Assembly: GCA_025356655.1 (NCBI GenBank)
Contig: JANXRW010000153.1
Location: 1-46,902 of the forward strand
Direction of reading: 5' to 3'
From: Betaproteobacteria bacterium
GTDB taxonomy: Bacteria > Pseudomonadota > Gammaproteobacteria > Burkholderiales > SHXO01
DNA: 46,902 nucleotides
Shown: positions 24,398 through 33,305 of the stretch, one piece after another
How the letters are laid out: every line of letters begins with the position of its first letter
Numbering within the stretch: position 1 is the stretch's first letter
Notes under the pieces: generated by a model
Told to the model about the DNA's origin: nothing
What the model saw: the letters and a program-made list of their open reading frames with translations, nothing else
The model's database searches: none
Translations under genes and position numbers: made by a program

Positions 24398-25348
24398 ATG
24401 ACACGCCAACCCCTGAAACCCAGCGGCACCGGATCGAAACGTCTGACCCGCGCCACATCCCTCGCCCTGGCAGCCGTGCTCGGCCTCACGCTGCTGTGCT
24501 TGGACGCGGAGGCCAAGCGGCTCGGCGGCGGTGGCAGCTTCGGACGCCAGTCATCGAACGTGAGCCAGCGCCAAGCCGCCGTGCCCGCACGCGAGCCAGC
24601 GCGCCAAGCGGCACCCACGCCGCAGCCGACGCCGACCGCGCCAATAGCTCAACCGCAGCGTAATCGTTGGCTCGGCCCCCTCGCGGGCATTGCCGCCGGT
24701 GTGGGCATCGCCGCGCTGATGTCGCACTTCGGCTTCGGCGGCGCCATGGGCGGAATGCTCGGCAGTCTCCTCATGCTCGTTCTCCTCGGATTCGGCCTGA
24801 TGCTCATCTGGCGCTTGATCCGCGGTGGCATGGCCCCTCAAGATAACCGTCTGCGACCGGTCTATAGTGCGCCGGACGCCGGCGTCGCGGCAGCGTCGGT
24901 AGGCACAGCCCCGTTCACGCCGGTATCGGTCTCCGCCGGTGGCGGGAGTGCGGCACCTGCGGCCACCTGGTCGATTCCCGCCGGCTTCGACGTTCCCGGC
25001 TTCACGCGGACGGCCAAGGTGAACTTCATCCGCCTGCAGGCGGCCTGGGATGGGCGCAACCTAGCCGACATCCGTGAGTTCACCACGCCAGAGATGTACG
25101 CGGAAATAAAGCTACAGATCGACGAGGATCACGGTGCGACGAACCGCACCGAGGTGGAGCAACTGGAAGCGGAACTCCTGGGCGTGGAGACCACGGCCAA
25201 GGATTACCTGGTGAGCGTGCGCTTCACTGGGAGCATCCGTGAAGCCGCCTCCGTACCGGCTGCCCCCTTCCAGGAAGTGTGGAACCTAGTTAAGCCGCTC
25301 GACGGACACAGCGGCTGGGTGCTCGCGGGAATCCAGCAGGTCAGTTAG
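24398..25348 (+). CDS. Tim44-like domain membrane protein
   Basis: A 316-residue protein. A signal-like N-terminus (SLALAAVLGLTLLCLDAEAKRLGGGGSFGRQS) is followed by a Gln/Pro/Ala-rich stretch (residues 50-90), two hydrophobic helices (about 88-105 and 115-135, GGMLGSLLMLVLLGFGLMLIWRL) and a C-terminal Tim44-like domain (about 195-315, starting GFDVPGFTRTAKVNFIRLQAAWDGRNLADIREFTTPEMYAEIK). This order is common for proteobacterial proteins of unknown function with Tim44 similarity; mitochondrial Tim44 anchors Hsp70 to the translocase, but no such role is proven here. ATG 24398 is preceded by GAGAAG. A TAGAAT at 24327-24332 is a possible -10. A hairpin terminator follows. Confidence 0.88.
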   Translation: MTRQPLKPSGTGSKRLTRATSLALAAVLGLTLLCLDAEAKRLGGGGSFGRQSSNVSQRQAAVPAREPARQAAPTPQPTPTAPIAQPQRNRWLGPLAGIAAGVGIAALMSHFGFGGAMGGMLGSLLMLVLLGFGLMLIWRLIRGGMAPQDNRLRPVYSAPDAGVAAASVGTAPFTPVSVSAGGGSAAPAATWSIPAGFDVPGFTRTAKVNFIRLQAAWDGRNLADIREFTTPEMYAEIKLQIDEDHGATNRTEVEQLEAELLGVETTAKDYLVSVRFTGSIREAASVPAAPFQEVWNLVKPLDGHSGWVLAGIQQVS

Positions 25349-25360
25349 GTAACCCGGGCA

Positions 25361-25400
25361 GCAAGAGGGCCCGCCCCTTAGTGGGGGAGGGCCCTTTTGC
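25361..25400 (+). terminator. Intrinsic terminator between Tim44 and fmdB genes
   Basis: GCAA-GGGCCC-CCCC pairs with GGGG-GGGCCC-TTGC around a TTAGT loop, with small mismatches, and a TTTT lies on the 3' arm. It lies 12 bases past the Tim44 stop and 27 bases before the convergent fmdB stop, so it may work for both directions. Confidence 0.75.
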
Positions 25401-25427
25401 TGTTCGGACCCGTGACGGGCCGAAATC

Positions 25428-25766
25428 TCAGTGGCTGATCATCCAGGGCCGCTTGCTGGGAAATGCCTTCTTTCCCCCGACAGAGGCCTGGGTGGCCGAC
25501 GGGGCCACGGCGCTACCGCATCCGCAGCCTGGCCCGTGGCGATGCCCACCGTCAGCCGTGCTCCTGGGCGCATGCGCACTGCGCTCATTGACCGAATGGG
25601 CCTGACGGGTGGACGCCGATAGGGTGGCCAGCGCAGGCGCAGTGGCTAAAATCCGCTGCGCCGACTTCGCGCAGACCGGGCAGGCCAGGGGAGCTTGGTA
25701 CTGGGCCATGGACCGTAGTGCCTCGAAGGTGCCGCAGTCCGGGCACTGGTACTCGTAGACGGGCAT
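25428..25766 (-). CDS. fmdB: FmdB-type zinc ribbon regulatory protein
   Basis: A 112-residue protein starting MPVYEYQCPDCGTFEALRSM, with zinc-ribbon pairs CPDC (residues 8-11) and CPVC (about 30-33). A His/Gly/Cys-rich stretch (GGHRHGPGCGCGS) near residue 85 could bind more metal. FmdB proteins are named after the gene beside formamidase in Methylophilus, where a regulatory role was proposed. Start 25766 gives the usual N-terminus; 25775 would add three residues. The stop of fmdA is 15 bases upstream, so both are in one minus-strand operon. The tail from about residue 60 is not conserved. Confidence 0.85.
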   Translation of the reverse strand: MPVYEYQCPDCGTFEALRSMAQYQAPLACPVCAKSAQRILATAPALATLSASTRQAHSVNERSAHAPRSTADGGHRHGPGCGCGSAVAPSATQASVGGKKAFPSKRPWMISH

Positions 25767-25781
25767 CAGGGGCATCCCGGC

Positions 25782-27011
25782 TCAGAGGTCCTGCGCCAGC
25801 GGGATATCCACCGAGCCCGTGATGTGCTTGATAGGTCCGTTGGCGTTCGGGCGGATGTCGAAGTCGAAGATCTCCGTGGGCAGGAACAAAGTGGCGCAGG
25901 CGTTGGGGATATCCACCACGCCACTGATGTGCCCTTGCACCGGCGCGCAGCCAAGGATGGCGTAGGCTTGCGCCCGTGAGTAGCCAAACTTGGTGAGGTA
26001 CTCGATAGCGTTCAGGCAGGCCTGCCGATAGGCGATGTGCACGTCCAGGTAGTGCTGCTTGCCCTGCTCGTCGACCGATATGCCCTCGAAGATCAGGTAG
26101 TCGTTGTAGGTGGGCGTAATGGGGCTGGGCTTGAAGATGGGGTTCTTGATCCCGTACTTGGCCATGCCGCCTTTGATGAGTTCTACCTTCATGTGCACCC
26201 AGCCGGCCATCTCGATGGCGCCGCAGAAGGTGATCTCACCATCCCCCTGGCTGAAGTGAAGGTCCCCAACCGACAGGCCAGCGCCCGGAACGTAGACCGG
26301 GAAGTAGATCTTCGATCCGCGCGAGAGGTCCTTGATGTCGCAGTTCCCACCGTGTTCGCGCGGGGGCACCGTGCGGGCACCGGTCGCGGCTGCCCGTGCC
26401 TTGGCTTCGCCCGTGAGACGGCCCATGTGCGCCGTGGCGGCATAGGGCGGGTTCGCGAGCGGAGGCACGCGCGTCGGGTTGGTGTCGATGATGGCTTGCT
26501 CGCGCGAGTTCCAGGTCTCCAACAGGCCGGGCGACGGGAGGCAACCGATGAGGCCGGGATGGATCAACCCGGCAAAACGCACCCCAGGCACGTGGCGCGA
26601 GTGCGTGTAGACGCCGGAGATGTCCCAGATGGACTTCTGCGCCAGCGGGAAATGCTCCGTAAGGAAGCCGCCGCCGTTCTTTTTCGAGAAGAAACCGTTG
26701 AATCCCCACAGGTTCGACGGAAAGGCTCCGATATCCAGGAGGTCAACCACCAAGAGGTCGCCTGGCTCGGCCCCCACAACGCCCACCGGACCGCTGAGGA
26801 AGTGCACTTGACTCAGGTCGACGTCGCGCACGTCGGCCGCTGAATCGTCATTTTTAATCTGGCCGCCGGTCCAGTCGTAGGTCTCGATGATGAACTCTTC
26901 ACCGGGTTTGACCATGGACACCATCGGGATGTCGGGATGCCAGCGGTTGTGAATCATGTCGTTGTTGTACGGGGAGGACGAGAGGTCTATTTCAATGATC
27001 TTCTTAGGCAT
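25782..27011 (-). CDS. fmdA: Formamidase (acetamidase/formamidase family)
   Basis: A 409-residue FmdA/AmdA-family amidohydrolase (EC 3.5.1.49), splitting formamide to formate and ammonia. Typical blocks are HNRWHPDIPMV, DWTGGQIKNDD, VHFLSGPVGVVGAEPGDLLVVDLLDI, GVRFAGLIHPGLIGCLPS, PPREHGGNCDIKDL and VGDLHFSQGDGEITFCGAIEMAG, the last two holding the residues around the metal or active site. The 409-residue length is normal. ATG 27011 gives the standard N-terminus (PKKIIEIDLSSSPYN). Acetamide activity cannot be excluded, but the gene is closer to formamidases. The upstream sigma-54 promoter with three NtrC-like dyads indicates strong nitrogen-starvation control. fmdB follows. Confidence 0.95.
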   Translation of the reverse strand: MPKKIIEIDLSSSPYNNDMIHNRWHPDIPMVSMVKPGEEFIIETYDWTGGQIKNDDSAADVRDVDLSQVHFLSGPVGVVGAEPGDLLVVDLLDIGAFPSNLWGFNGFFSKKNGGGFLTEHFPLAQKSIWDISGVYTHSRHVPGVRFAGLIHPGLIGCLPSPGLLETWNSREQAIIDTNPTRVPPLANPPYAATAHMGRLTGEAKARAAATGARTVPPREHGGNCDIKDLSRGSKIYFPVYVPGAGLSVGDLHFSQGDGEITFCGAIEMAGWVHMKVELIKGGMAKYGIKNPIFKPSPITPTYNDYLIFEGISVDEQGKQHYLDVHIAYRQACLNAIEYLTKFGYSRAQAYAILGCAPVQGHISGVVDIPNACATLFLPTEIFDFDIRPNANGPIKHITGSVDIPLAQDL

Positions 27012-27249
27012 TTCTTTCCCTTTGCATTGAGAGTCAAGGTGATCGCCGACAGGCCCGCAGGCAGCCAGGCCGCTTCCACCGCACGCCCCCCCGATTAGCG
27101 ACGCGCTGCGGAAACAAATGCGTAGGCCCAACCTTCTGGGTGCCTCCGCAGGTTCTTGGATCCCGTCGACATGTGGGTAGGTGCAGCCCACCGAACGCCC
27201 AAGGCCAGCTGTTCCCTGCGCCGTCAAACGCGGAACCCGGAGGCTTCAC

Positions 27250-27265
27250 TGCAATCCACATGCCA
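27250..27265 (-). promoter_or_regulatory. Sigma-54 (RpoN) promoter of fmdA-fmdB
   Basis: The minus strand reads TGGCATGTGGATTGCA. It keeps GG and GC at the exact -24/-12 spacing, with TGGCA and TTGCA intact and one mismatch (T for C at position 6). The predicted start is near 27239, giving a leader of about 230 bases to the fmdA ATG, which is long. Three NtrC-like dyads follow upstream. Confidence 0.75.
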
Positions 27266-27311
27266 TCAGGGTCTCCGAGCGCCTTCCGCGCACCAATCCC
27301 GAACATGCTCA

Positions 27312-27422
27312 AGCACTTACGCCGTGCTCCGTCGTGGGTGATTGACCAAGGTCCGCGTGCGTGCGCACGGGTGTGGTGCCTCAAGCTCAGAATCGCGCCC
27401 CGACACGCACTGTATCGGTGCC
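27312..27422. promoter_or_regulatory. Three NtrC-like enhancer sites upstream of fmdA
   Basis: Three perfect GCAC-N7-GTGC dyads: AGCACTTACGCCGTGCT (27312-27328), CGCACGGGTGTGGTGCC (27364-27380) and CGCACTGTATCGGTGCC (27406-27422). Their centres are 52 and 42 bases apart, near five and four helical turns, so they face the same side of the DNA. They lie about 80, 131 and 173 bases upstream of the predicted fmdA start, and 75 or more bases from the divergent histidine kinase gene. Confidence 0.75.
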
Positions 27423-27495
27423 CAGGCCTGTCTAACCCGATTTGCGGCGCGGACGCGCTGGCCGCGGTACCATGTTTGACGACGGTTAGGACGCA

Positions 27496-30400
27496 ATGCG
27501 GGCTCCTCCGGGTGCCTGCCCCATGGCCCCGCCTCAACAGCGCGTATGCACACCCATGCCCAGCACCCAGGCCCCCGCCGCCAGTCCTCCATTGCCGATC
27601 CACGTGCTGCCCTGCGCCGCTGTGGAGTGTGCCGTTCTCGGTGGTGAGCCCCCGCGGCTGCTCGCGCTCAACGCGCGCGCAGCCGTCCTGGCGGGCACGA
27701 AGGTGGGCCCCGGCGACGCCTTGCAGATTTTACTTCCCCGGTGCTCCGCAGCGGAGTTGCAGGCACGTTGCGAGGAAGTCGCCGCCACCGCGCAGCCGTG
27801 GTATCGATCTGCAGGACCAGGCGTGCCGGGCGGGAGTCCCGAACTCTCCCTGCTTCCAAATGGGCCCGGACGGGTGTTGGTGCTGTTCCAGGACCACTTG
27901 GCGACACCTGGTGCCGATCCGTTGGCATGGTTGCAGGCGCTTCCCGTGGCCGCACTGTTGCTCGCCGGGGACAGCGACCAGATCCTGGGCGCGAACGCTG
28001 CGCTGTGCTCACTTATCGGGCGTGGCGCAGATCAAGCCCCCACCGGGCGCCTCAACGACCAGGATTGGTTCCCCGCAGAAGTCCTGGCTGCGCTGGGCCC
28101 ATCCGGCGGCGAGCTGAACGTCCCTAGCGCGCAACTGCGGCGCAGTCTGGGCGGTAACCTGCCGGTCTTGCTTCAACTGCGCCCCGTGCCCACGGCGCTG
28201 GGTTCCGCGCGCCTGATGGTGCTGCGTGAGGATCTGGGCGAGCCGCAATTGCTGCGTGAACTGGAACTCATGCGGCAGAAATTCGAAGCGACCTTCGATG
28301 CCAGCGTGAACTACACGGTCATCAGCCGCGTGGCTGACGGGACCTTCCTGGCAGTCAACCGGGCGTTTACCAGGCTCACTGGCTACAGCGTGGAAGAAGG
28401 CGTGGGTCGTCGCGCGGTCGACCTGCAGCTCTACGCCGATCCCGCCCAGCGCGAGGAGGCCTTCGGTCAACTGCGTGCGACCGGTTTCCTGGAAGACTTC
28501 CCGTTCACTTTGCGTGCACGCGATGGGCAGTTCCGTGAATGTCTGCTGAGCGCCCGCCTAGTCCAGATCGACGCGGTGGCCTGTGCAGTGTCCGTCGTTC
28601 GTGACGAGACCGACCTGCACCGCAAGGAGCGCGCGCTCGCCCGCTCGGAAGCGCTATTTTCAGCGGCGTTCCACAACAGCCGAGACTGCATCACCATCAC
28701 TCAAGGCGACAAGGGCACCTTCCTGGACGTCAACGAGGCCTTCGAGCGACTCTCGGGATACACCCGTGATGAATTGCTCGCGCACACTTCTCTCGAGTTG
28801 GGTTTGGTGCCAACCCCAGGGATGCGCGCGAAGCTCGTGCAAATTCTGGCGGAGGAAGGCGGCGTCACAGACTTTCCGTGGACGCTGCGCAACCGTAGCG
28901 GCGAGTCGCGCGAGTGCTTGCTCAGCGCCTCACGCATCGACCTGGGTCCACCGATGACCGCCGTGGGGGTGCTGCGCGACGTCTCGGCGACGCGCCAGCG
29001 CGAGCGGGAGTTACGCGACTCGGAGCGCAAATACGCGGCGATCTTCCACAACAGCCTGGATGCCATGGCCATCACCCGTGATGCGGACGGAGTGCTGCTC
29101 GACGTGAATGGCGCCTGGGAAGCCCTGACCGGGTACGCCCGGGAGGAGGCCGTGGGTCATAGCCTGGCCGATCTCGGGCCGATCGGGAGGATGCGCCCGG
29201 CCGTGGGAGACTCCAAACCGGGTGGAGGGGTCAGGCCGTCGGACCGTCCGATCCTTTTGCATCGACGCGATGGGGAGCAGCGTCATTGCCTTCAGACCCT
29301 CTTCCCGGTGCAAGTCAAGGGGGAGGCCTGTCAGGTTTCCATCTCCCACGACATCACCGATGCGCTGCGCCGCGAGGGGGAACTCAGGGAGTCGGAGCAA
29401 AAGTTCTCGGCGGCCTTTCACGCCAGCGTGGACGCGATCGTTCTGAGCCGCGCCGCTGACGGACGCATCCTCGACGTGAATCAGGCCTTCGAGCGCATTA
29501 GCGGATGCACTCACAGCGAGGTAGTGGACCACTCAGCGGAGCAGCTCGGCCTCATCGAACTGCCGGGGGGCCGCCCTGCCTTCGTGGAACGGCTCATGCA
29601 CGAAGGCAGTGTGGTGGATTTTTTGTGCACCTTGCACAGCCGTGGTGGAGACACGCGTGACCTGCGGCTCACGGCCTATCCTATCCAGGTCAAGGAAGAG
29701 GCTTGCATTGTGAGCGTGGGCCGCGACATCACCCTGGAGCGTCAGCGCGAGCGGGCACTCCAGGAGTCCGAGGCAAAATTTTCCGCCGCCTTCCGGGCTA
29801 GCCCGGAAGCTATGGCGATCGTGCGCACGGAGAGCGGGGAAGTCCTGGACGTGAATGCAGCCTGGTGCCGGCTCACGGGCTACTCTCGCGAAGAGGTCAT
29901 TGGCCATCACCCCGCGGACATCGGTATCGTCGACGCGAGCCTGCGCGAGTCCCTAGTCGAACGCCTGCGCCACCAGCCCGAGGTCCGCGATCAGGACTGG
30001 ACCCTGCGCCGCCGTGATGGCCAATTGCGCCACGTCCTGCATTCGGCGTACCGGGTGGAGATTGACGGGAGCCCGTCGCACGTCTCGGTGGTGCGCGACA
30101 GGTCGGAGGAGCTCCGCCGCGAGCGCGAGCTACGCGAGTCAGAGGCGAAGTTCGCGGCCGCATTCCGCGGTAGTGTGGACACCATGCTCATCACCCGCGC
30201 AAGCGATGGCTTCGTGCTGGACTTGAACGAGGCCTTTGTTGTCTTAACCGGGTTCGAGCGTGCCCATATGCTTGGCCGTACCACCCTTGAGTTGGGTCTC
30301 GGCGATCCCGAGCAGCGCTCCCAGGTCCTCAACCAGGTCAAGATGCACGGTAGCGTCCGGGAAGCCCCGGTCAACCTCCGCGACCGCGCGGGGCGCCTGC

Positions 30401-32610
30401 ACGAGTGCCTCGAGACGGTGTTCGGCGTGGACATCGACGGCGAGGCCTACCTGGTCAAGACCCTGCGTGACGTCAGCCAGTCCCGGCGGGTAGAACACGC
30501 CATCCGACGCCTCGCTGAAGGCAGTCAGGTGGACGGCTCCAACCCGCTGCTGGCCAGCCTCGTGCGCGACCTCGCGGCGGCCCTCGACGTGGAGCACGCC
30601 TGGGTCGCACTGGCGCGTTCAGCCCAGGGGCAATTGCAGGTCGTCGTATCGGTCCGCCAGGGAATGGCGAATCCAGTGTTGCTTGCGCCCCTGGAGGGTA
30701 GCGCCGCGGCCGAGGTGCTGAAGGGATCGCTGTGCCTGTGGGCGAAGGACGCCACCGCGCTGTTCCCCGCGGACAAGTTGCTCGCGCAGGCGCAAGCCCA
30801 GGGCGCTGCCGGAACGCCCCTGCGGGATTCCGGGGGGCACGTGTTCGGCGTGGTCATGGTGGCCGGTACCCAGCCGCTGGCGGACCCCGAGCTGGTGCGA
30901 GCGCTCCTCCAGGTATTCGGCGAACGGGCGGCCCACGAGTTTGCCCGCGAGCAAGCAGAAACCGCGCTGCGCGACAGCGAGCGGCGCTTTGCTGCGCTAT
31001 TCCAGGCCTCCCCCGTCGCGCTCAGTGTGGGCAACGGGAAGACGGGCATGGCACTAGATGTCAATCAAGCCTGGGAAACGCTCTTCCGACGCAAGCGCCT
31101 GGACTGCATTGGGCGCAGCGGTCTGGAGCTAGGTCTGTGGCAGAACCTGGAGGACCGCACCTGGGCAATGCGCACCTTGCAGGACGAGCGCAAGTTCGAC
31201 GGCATGGAGACCTGGGTGCGCCGAGCAGACGGCGTCGACCTATTGTGCCGAATGTCGGCCCGGTTGATCGATCTGGACCGACAGCCGCTGCTCATCTTCA
31301 CCCTCGAGGACATCACGGAGCGCAAGCGCGCCGAGGACGCTCTGCGACGAAGCGAAGCGCAACTCTCCGAGGCACAGCGCATCGCCCACCTGGGAAACTG
31401 GGAGTACGACCTGCGCTCCGGTGCGGGGACCTGGTCCGACGAAGTGTTCCGGCTGCTGGGCTACGACCCTGGCAGCCAAGCCCCGACGCTGGAAGCCTTC
31501 CTGGCCAGGGTCCACGAGGCCGATCGCCCTGGGGTGGAGGCCGCGCTCGCGCGCGCCTTTGACCCCACGGGCCCGGGTATCTATGCAGCGGAGCACCGGG
31601 CGGCCACCCATTCCGGACCCGCTCGCGTGCTGTTGCAGCGCGGCCAAGTCAGCTTCGATGAACAACGCGTGCCCGTGAGGCTGTTTGGCACGATGCTCGA
31701 CGTCACCGAGCAACGCACGGCGCGGCGTCAGGTGGAGGAGATGAACGCGCAGTTGGAGCAGCGGGTGCGTGAGCGCACGAGCGACCTCGCCCGCGCCCTA
31801 GACACGCTGCGCAAGGCACAGCAGCAGTTGGTGCGCTCAGAAAAACTCGTCGCGCTGGGCTCCCTGGTTGCAGGCGTCGCCCACGAGCTCAACACGCCCA
31901 TCGGCAACGCACTCACCGTGGCCAGCGCGCTCCAGGACTATACCGCCGAGATCGAGGGCAAGGTGGCCTCGGTACTCACACGCAGCGCCCTGACCAACTA
32001 CATGCAGAGTGCGCGCTCGGCGAGCGACCTCCTCATGCGCAACCTGCAGCGCGCCGCGGAACTCATCGCGAGCTTCAAGCAGGTGGCGGTTGACCAAACG
32101 AGTTCCCAGAGACGGCGCTTTCAGCTCTCGGCGCTCGTCTCGGAGATCGTCCTCACACTGTCACCCATGGTGAAGAAAACACCTTACCGGGTGAACGTGG
32201 AGGTTGCTGAGGGACTGTTCCTGGACAGTTACCCGGGCCCCTTGGGCCAAGTGCTGACCAATTTGCTGCAGAACAGCCTGCTGCACGCCTTCGAGGGCCG
32301 GACTGACGGCCGCATCGATATCCGAGCGCAATGCCCGGACAATACCGAGGTGGAGCTTCTGGTCACGGATAACGGCTGCGGCATACCCGAACGCGAGTTG
32401 CCTCGGGTGTTCGATCCCTTCTTCACGACCAAGCTGGGCTCTGGAGGCACAGGCCTCGGACTGCACATCGTGCACAACATCGTCACGAATGTTCTGGGGG
32501 GCCGCCTCGCACTGTCAAGCGAGCCCGGCCAGGGCACCCGTTTCACCCTGAGCTTGCCCTTGGTCGCGCCCTACTCTACGCCACCCGGCGAAGCGCTCCC
32601 CGCGCTCTGA
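27496..32610 (+). CDS. Giant multi-PAS sensor histidine kinase
   Basis: A 1704-residue soluble hybrid-free histidine kinase. A poorly conserved N-terminus (1-250, possibly one degenerate PAS at 140-245) is followed by six tandem PAS domains at about 258-375, 384-500, 508-625, 633-748, 757-873 and 882-996. Then come a GAF-like region (1015-1150), a seventh PAS (1158-1278), a PAS_3-type domain (1290-1408, LGNWEYDLRSG), a coiled coil (1410-1450), the phospho-acceptor helix with H1463 in VAHELNTPIGNAL, and the ATPase domain: N box NLLQNSLLHAF, G1 DNGCGI, G2 GTGLGL. No membrane helix, HAMP or receiver domain is seen. ATG 27496 follows AGGA (27488-27491). No response regulator is adjacent, so its partner and signal are unknown. 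Confidence 0.93.
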   Translation: MRAPPGACPMAPPQQRVCTPMPSTQAPAASPPLPIHVLPCAAVECAVLGGEPPRLLALNARAAVLAGTKVGPGDALQILLPRCSAAELQARCEEVAATAQPWYRSAGPGVPGGSPELSLLPNGPGRVLVLFQDHLATPGADPLAWLQALPVAALLLAGDSDQILGANAALCSLIGRGADQAPTGRLNDQDWFPAEVLAALGPSGGELNVPSAQLRRSLGGNLPVLLQLRPVPTALGSARLMVLREDLGEPQLLRELELMRQKFEATFDASVNYTVISRVADGTFLAVNRAFTRLTGYSVEEGVGRRAVDLQLYADPAQREEAFGQLRATGFLEDFPFTLRARDGQFRECLLSARLVQIDAVACAVSVVRDETDLHRKERALARSEALFSAAFHNSRDCITITQGDKGTFLDVNEAFERLSGYTRDELLAHTSLELGLVPTPGMRAKLVQILAEEGGVTDFPWTLRNRSGESRECLLSASRIDLGPPMTAVGVLRDVSATRQRERELRDSERKYAAIFHNSLDAMAITRDADGVLLDVNGAWEALTGYAREEAVGHSLADLGPIGRMRPAVGDSKPGGGVRPSDRPILLHRRDGEQRHCLQTLFPVQVKGEACQVSISHDITDALRREGELRESEQKFSAAFHASVDAIVLSRAADGRILDVNQAFERISGCTHSEVVDHSAEQLGLIELPGGRPAFVERLMHEGSVVDFLCTLHSRGGDTRDLRLTAYPIQVKEEACIVSVGRDITLERQRERALQESEAKFSAAFRASPEAMAIVRTESGEVLDVNAAWCRLTGYSREEVIGHHPADIGIVDASLRESLVERLRHQPEVRDQDWTLRRRDGQLRHVLHSAYRVEIDGSPSHVSVVRDRSEELRRERELRESEAKFAAAFRGSVDTMLITRASDGFVLDLNEAFVVLTGFERAHMLGRTTLELGLGDPEQRSQVLNQVKMHGSVREAPVNLRDRAGRLHECLETVFGVDIDGEAYLVKTLRDVSQSRRVEHAIRRLAEGSQVDGSNPLLASLVRDLAAALDVEHAWVALARSAQGQLQVVVSVRQGMANPVLLAPLEGSAAAEVLKGSLCLWAKDATALFPADKLLAQAQAQGAAGTPLRDSGGHVFGVVMVAGTQPLADPELVRALLQVFGERAAHEFAREQAETALRDSERRFAALFQASPVALSVGNGKTGMALDVNQAWETLFRRKRLDCIGRSGLELGLWQNLEDRTWAMRTLQDERKFDGMETWVRRADGVDLLCRMSARLIDLDRQPLLIFTLEDITERKRAEDALRRSEAQLSEAQRIAHLGNWEYDLRSGAGTWSDEVFRLLGYDPGSQAPTLEAFLARVHEADRPGVEAALARAFDPTGPGIYAAEHRAATHSGPARVLLQRGQVSFDEQRVPVRLFGTMLDVTEQRTARRQVEEMNAQLEQRVRERTSDLARALDTLRKAQQQLVRSEKLVALGSLVAGVAHELNTPIGNALTVASALQDYTAEIEGKVASVLTRSALTNYMQSARSASDLLMRNLQRAAELIASFKQVAVDQTSSQRRRFQLSALVSEIVLTLSPMVKKTPYRVNVEVAEGLFLDSYPGPLGQVLTNLLQNSLLHAFEGRTDGRIDIRAQCPDNTEVELLVTDNGCGIPERELPRVFDPFFTTKLGSGGTGLGLHIVHNIVTNVLGGRLALSSEPGQGTRFTLSLPLVAPYSTPPGEALPAL
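28267..30480 (+). repeat. Six tandem PAS-coding units with about 124-codon period
   Basis: The phrase SExKFxAAFxxS...DxxxIxR...DGxxLDVNxAFExLxGYxxEE recurs at residues 258, 384, 508, 633, 757 and 882 of the kinase, 123 to 126 codons apart. Each unit also repeats the LExGLxxxxxR middle part and a VxxRDxTxxRxRExxLRESE linker. The linker spacing is nearly constant, which points to repeated unit duplication rather than shuffling of unrelated PAS domains. Confidence 0.85.
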
Positions 32611-33305
32611 GCGCTGCGCGGCAGGCGCCCGTCGAGCCACTGGTTGATATGCTCAACGGTCTCGGCCGCGATACCGTGGCCCAGCACGTACTCGCGATAC
32701 GCCAATTCCACGGGCAGTTCCGCAAGTGCGTCGCGCGCACGCCGCGCCTGCTGCACGGGGATGACCGTATCCTGCAAGCCGTGCCCCAGGAACACTGGAA
32801 CGCGCACCGGCCAGGGCCTGGGCGGCAACTCGGCCAACACCTCCGGCAACAGGCGTGCGCTCAGCACGACGGCCCCGTCGGTCAGACCGGGCCTGGTGAG
32901 CGCGAGCGAGAGCGCCATGATGCCACCCTGACTAAAGCCCAGGACATAGAGGGCAGCGGGCTTATAGCGCGCGCGCAGTTCCCCGATGAACAGTTCCAAG
33001 CGCTGCCGGCTCGCGCGCTCCTGCGCTACATCGATGACAGAGCCCCGCGGGTCGAACCGCACGGCAAACCAAGCGAAGGCGTCCGGACCCAGTTGGTTCG
33101 GCGCGCGCGCACTCGCCAGGGCCAAGCGAGCATCTAGGAGCGGAGCAAGCCCCATGAGGTCACGCTCGTTACTGTTGAGCCCATGCAGCATCAGCACCAG
33201 GGGCGCGCCAGGTTCGGCGGGCAGGTAATCGTAGACCAGTGCACCCCCGGCCGGACGCTGCAGGCGTTCCCCGCGTCGCGGGTCGAGAACGACAGAAGAG
33301 GCCAT
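32571..33305 (-). CDS. Phospholipase/carboxylesterase family alpha/beta hydrolase
   Basis: A 244-residue esterase of the YpfH/carboxylesterase type. The oxyanion region is LMLHGLNSNERDL (about residues 38-50), the nucleophile is Ser in LGFSQGGIMAL (about 122), the acid is Asp in GHGLQDTVIP and the base is His in YVLGHGIAAE. It lacks a signal peptide and is probably cytoplasmic, acting on short-chain esters. ATG 33305 directly follows the stop of the dioxygenase gene, so the two form one minus-strand operon. The 3' end overlaps the convergent kinase gene by 40 bases. Substrate unknown. Confidence 0.88.
   Translation of the reverse strand: MASSVVLDPRRGERLQRPAGGALVYDYLPAEPGAPLVLMLHGLNSNERDLMGLAPLLDARLALASARAPNQLGPDAFAWFAVRFDPRGSVIDVAQERASRQRLELFIGELRARYKPAALYVLGFSQGGIMALSLALTRPGLTDGAVVLSARLLPEVLAELPPRPWPVRVPVFLGHGLQDTVIPVQQARRARDALAELPVELAYREYVLGHGIAAETVEHINQWLDGRLPRSAQSAGSASPGGVE

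Noticed and set aside
27012..27250. Riboswitch (such as guanidine-sensing) or 6S RNA in the fmdA leader
   Set aside because: The conserved motifs of these RNAs were looked for and not found; only the long leader itself is noteworthy.
27034..27603. Long minus-strand open frame upstream of fmdA
   Set aside because: It has no family features, overlaps the kinase gene start and the regulatory region, and is explained by GC-rich composition.
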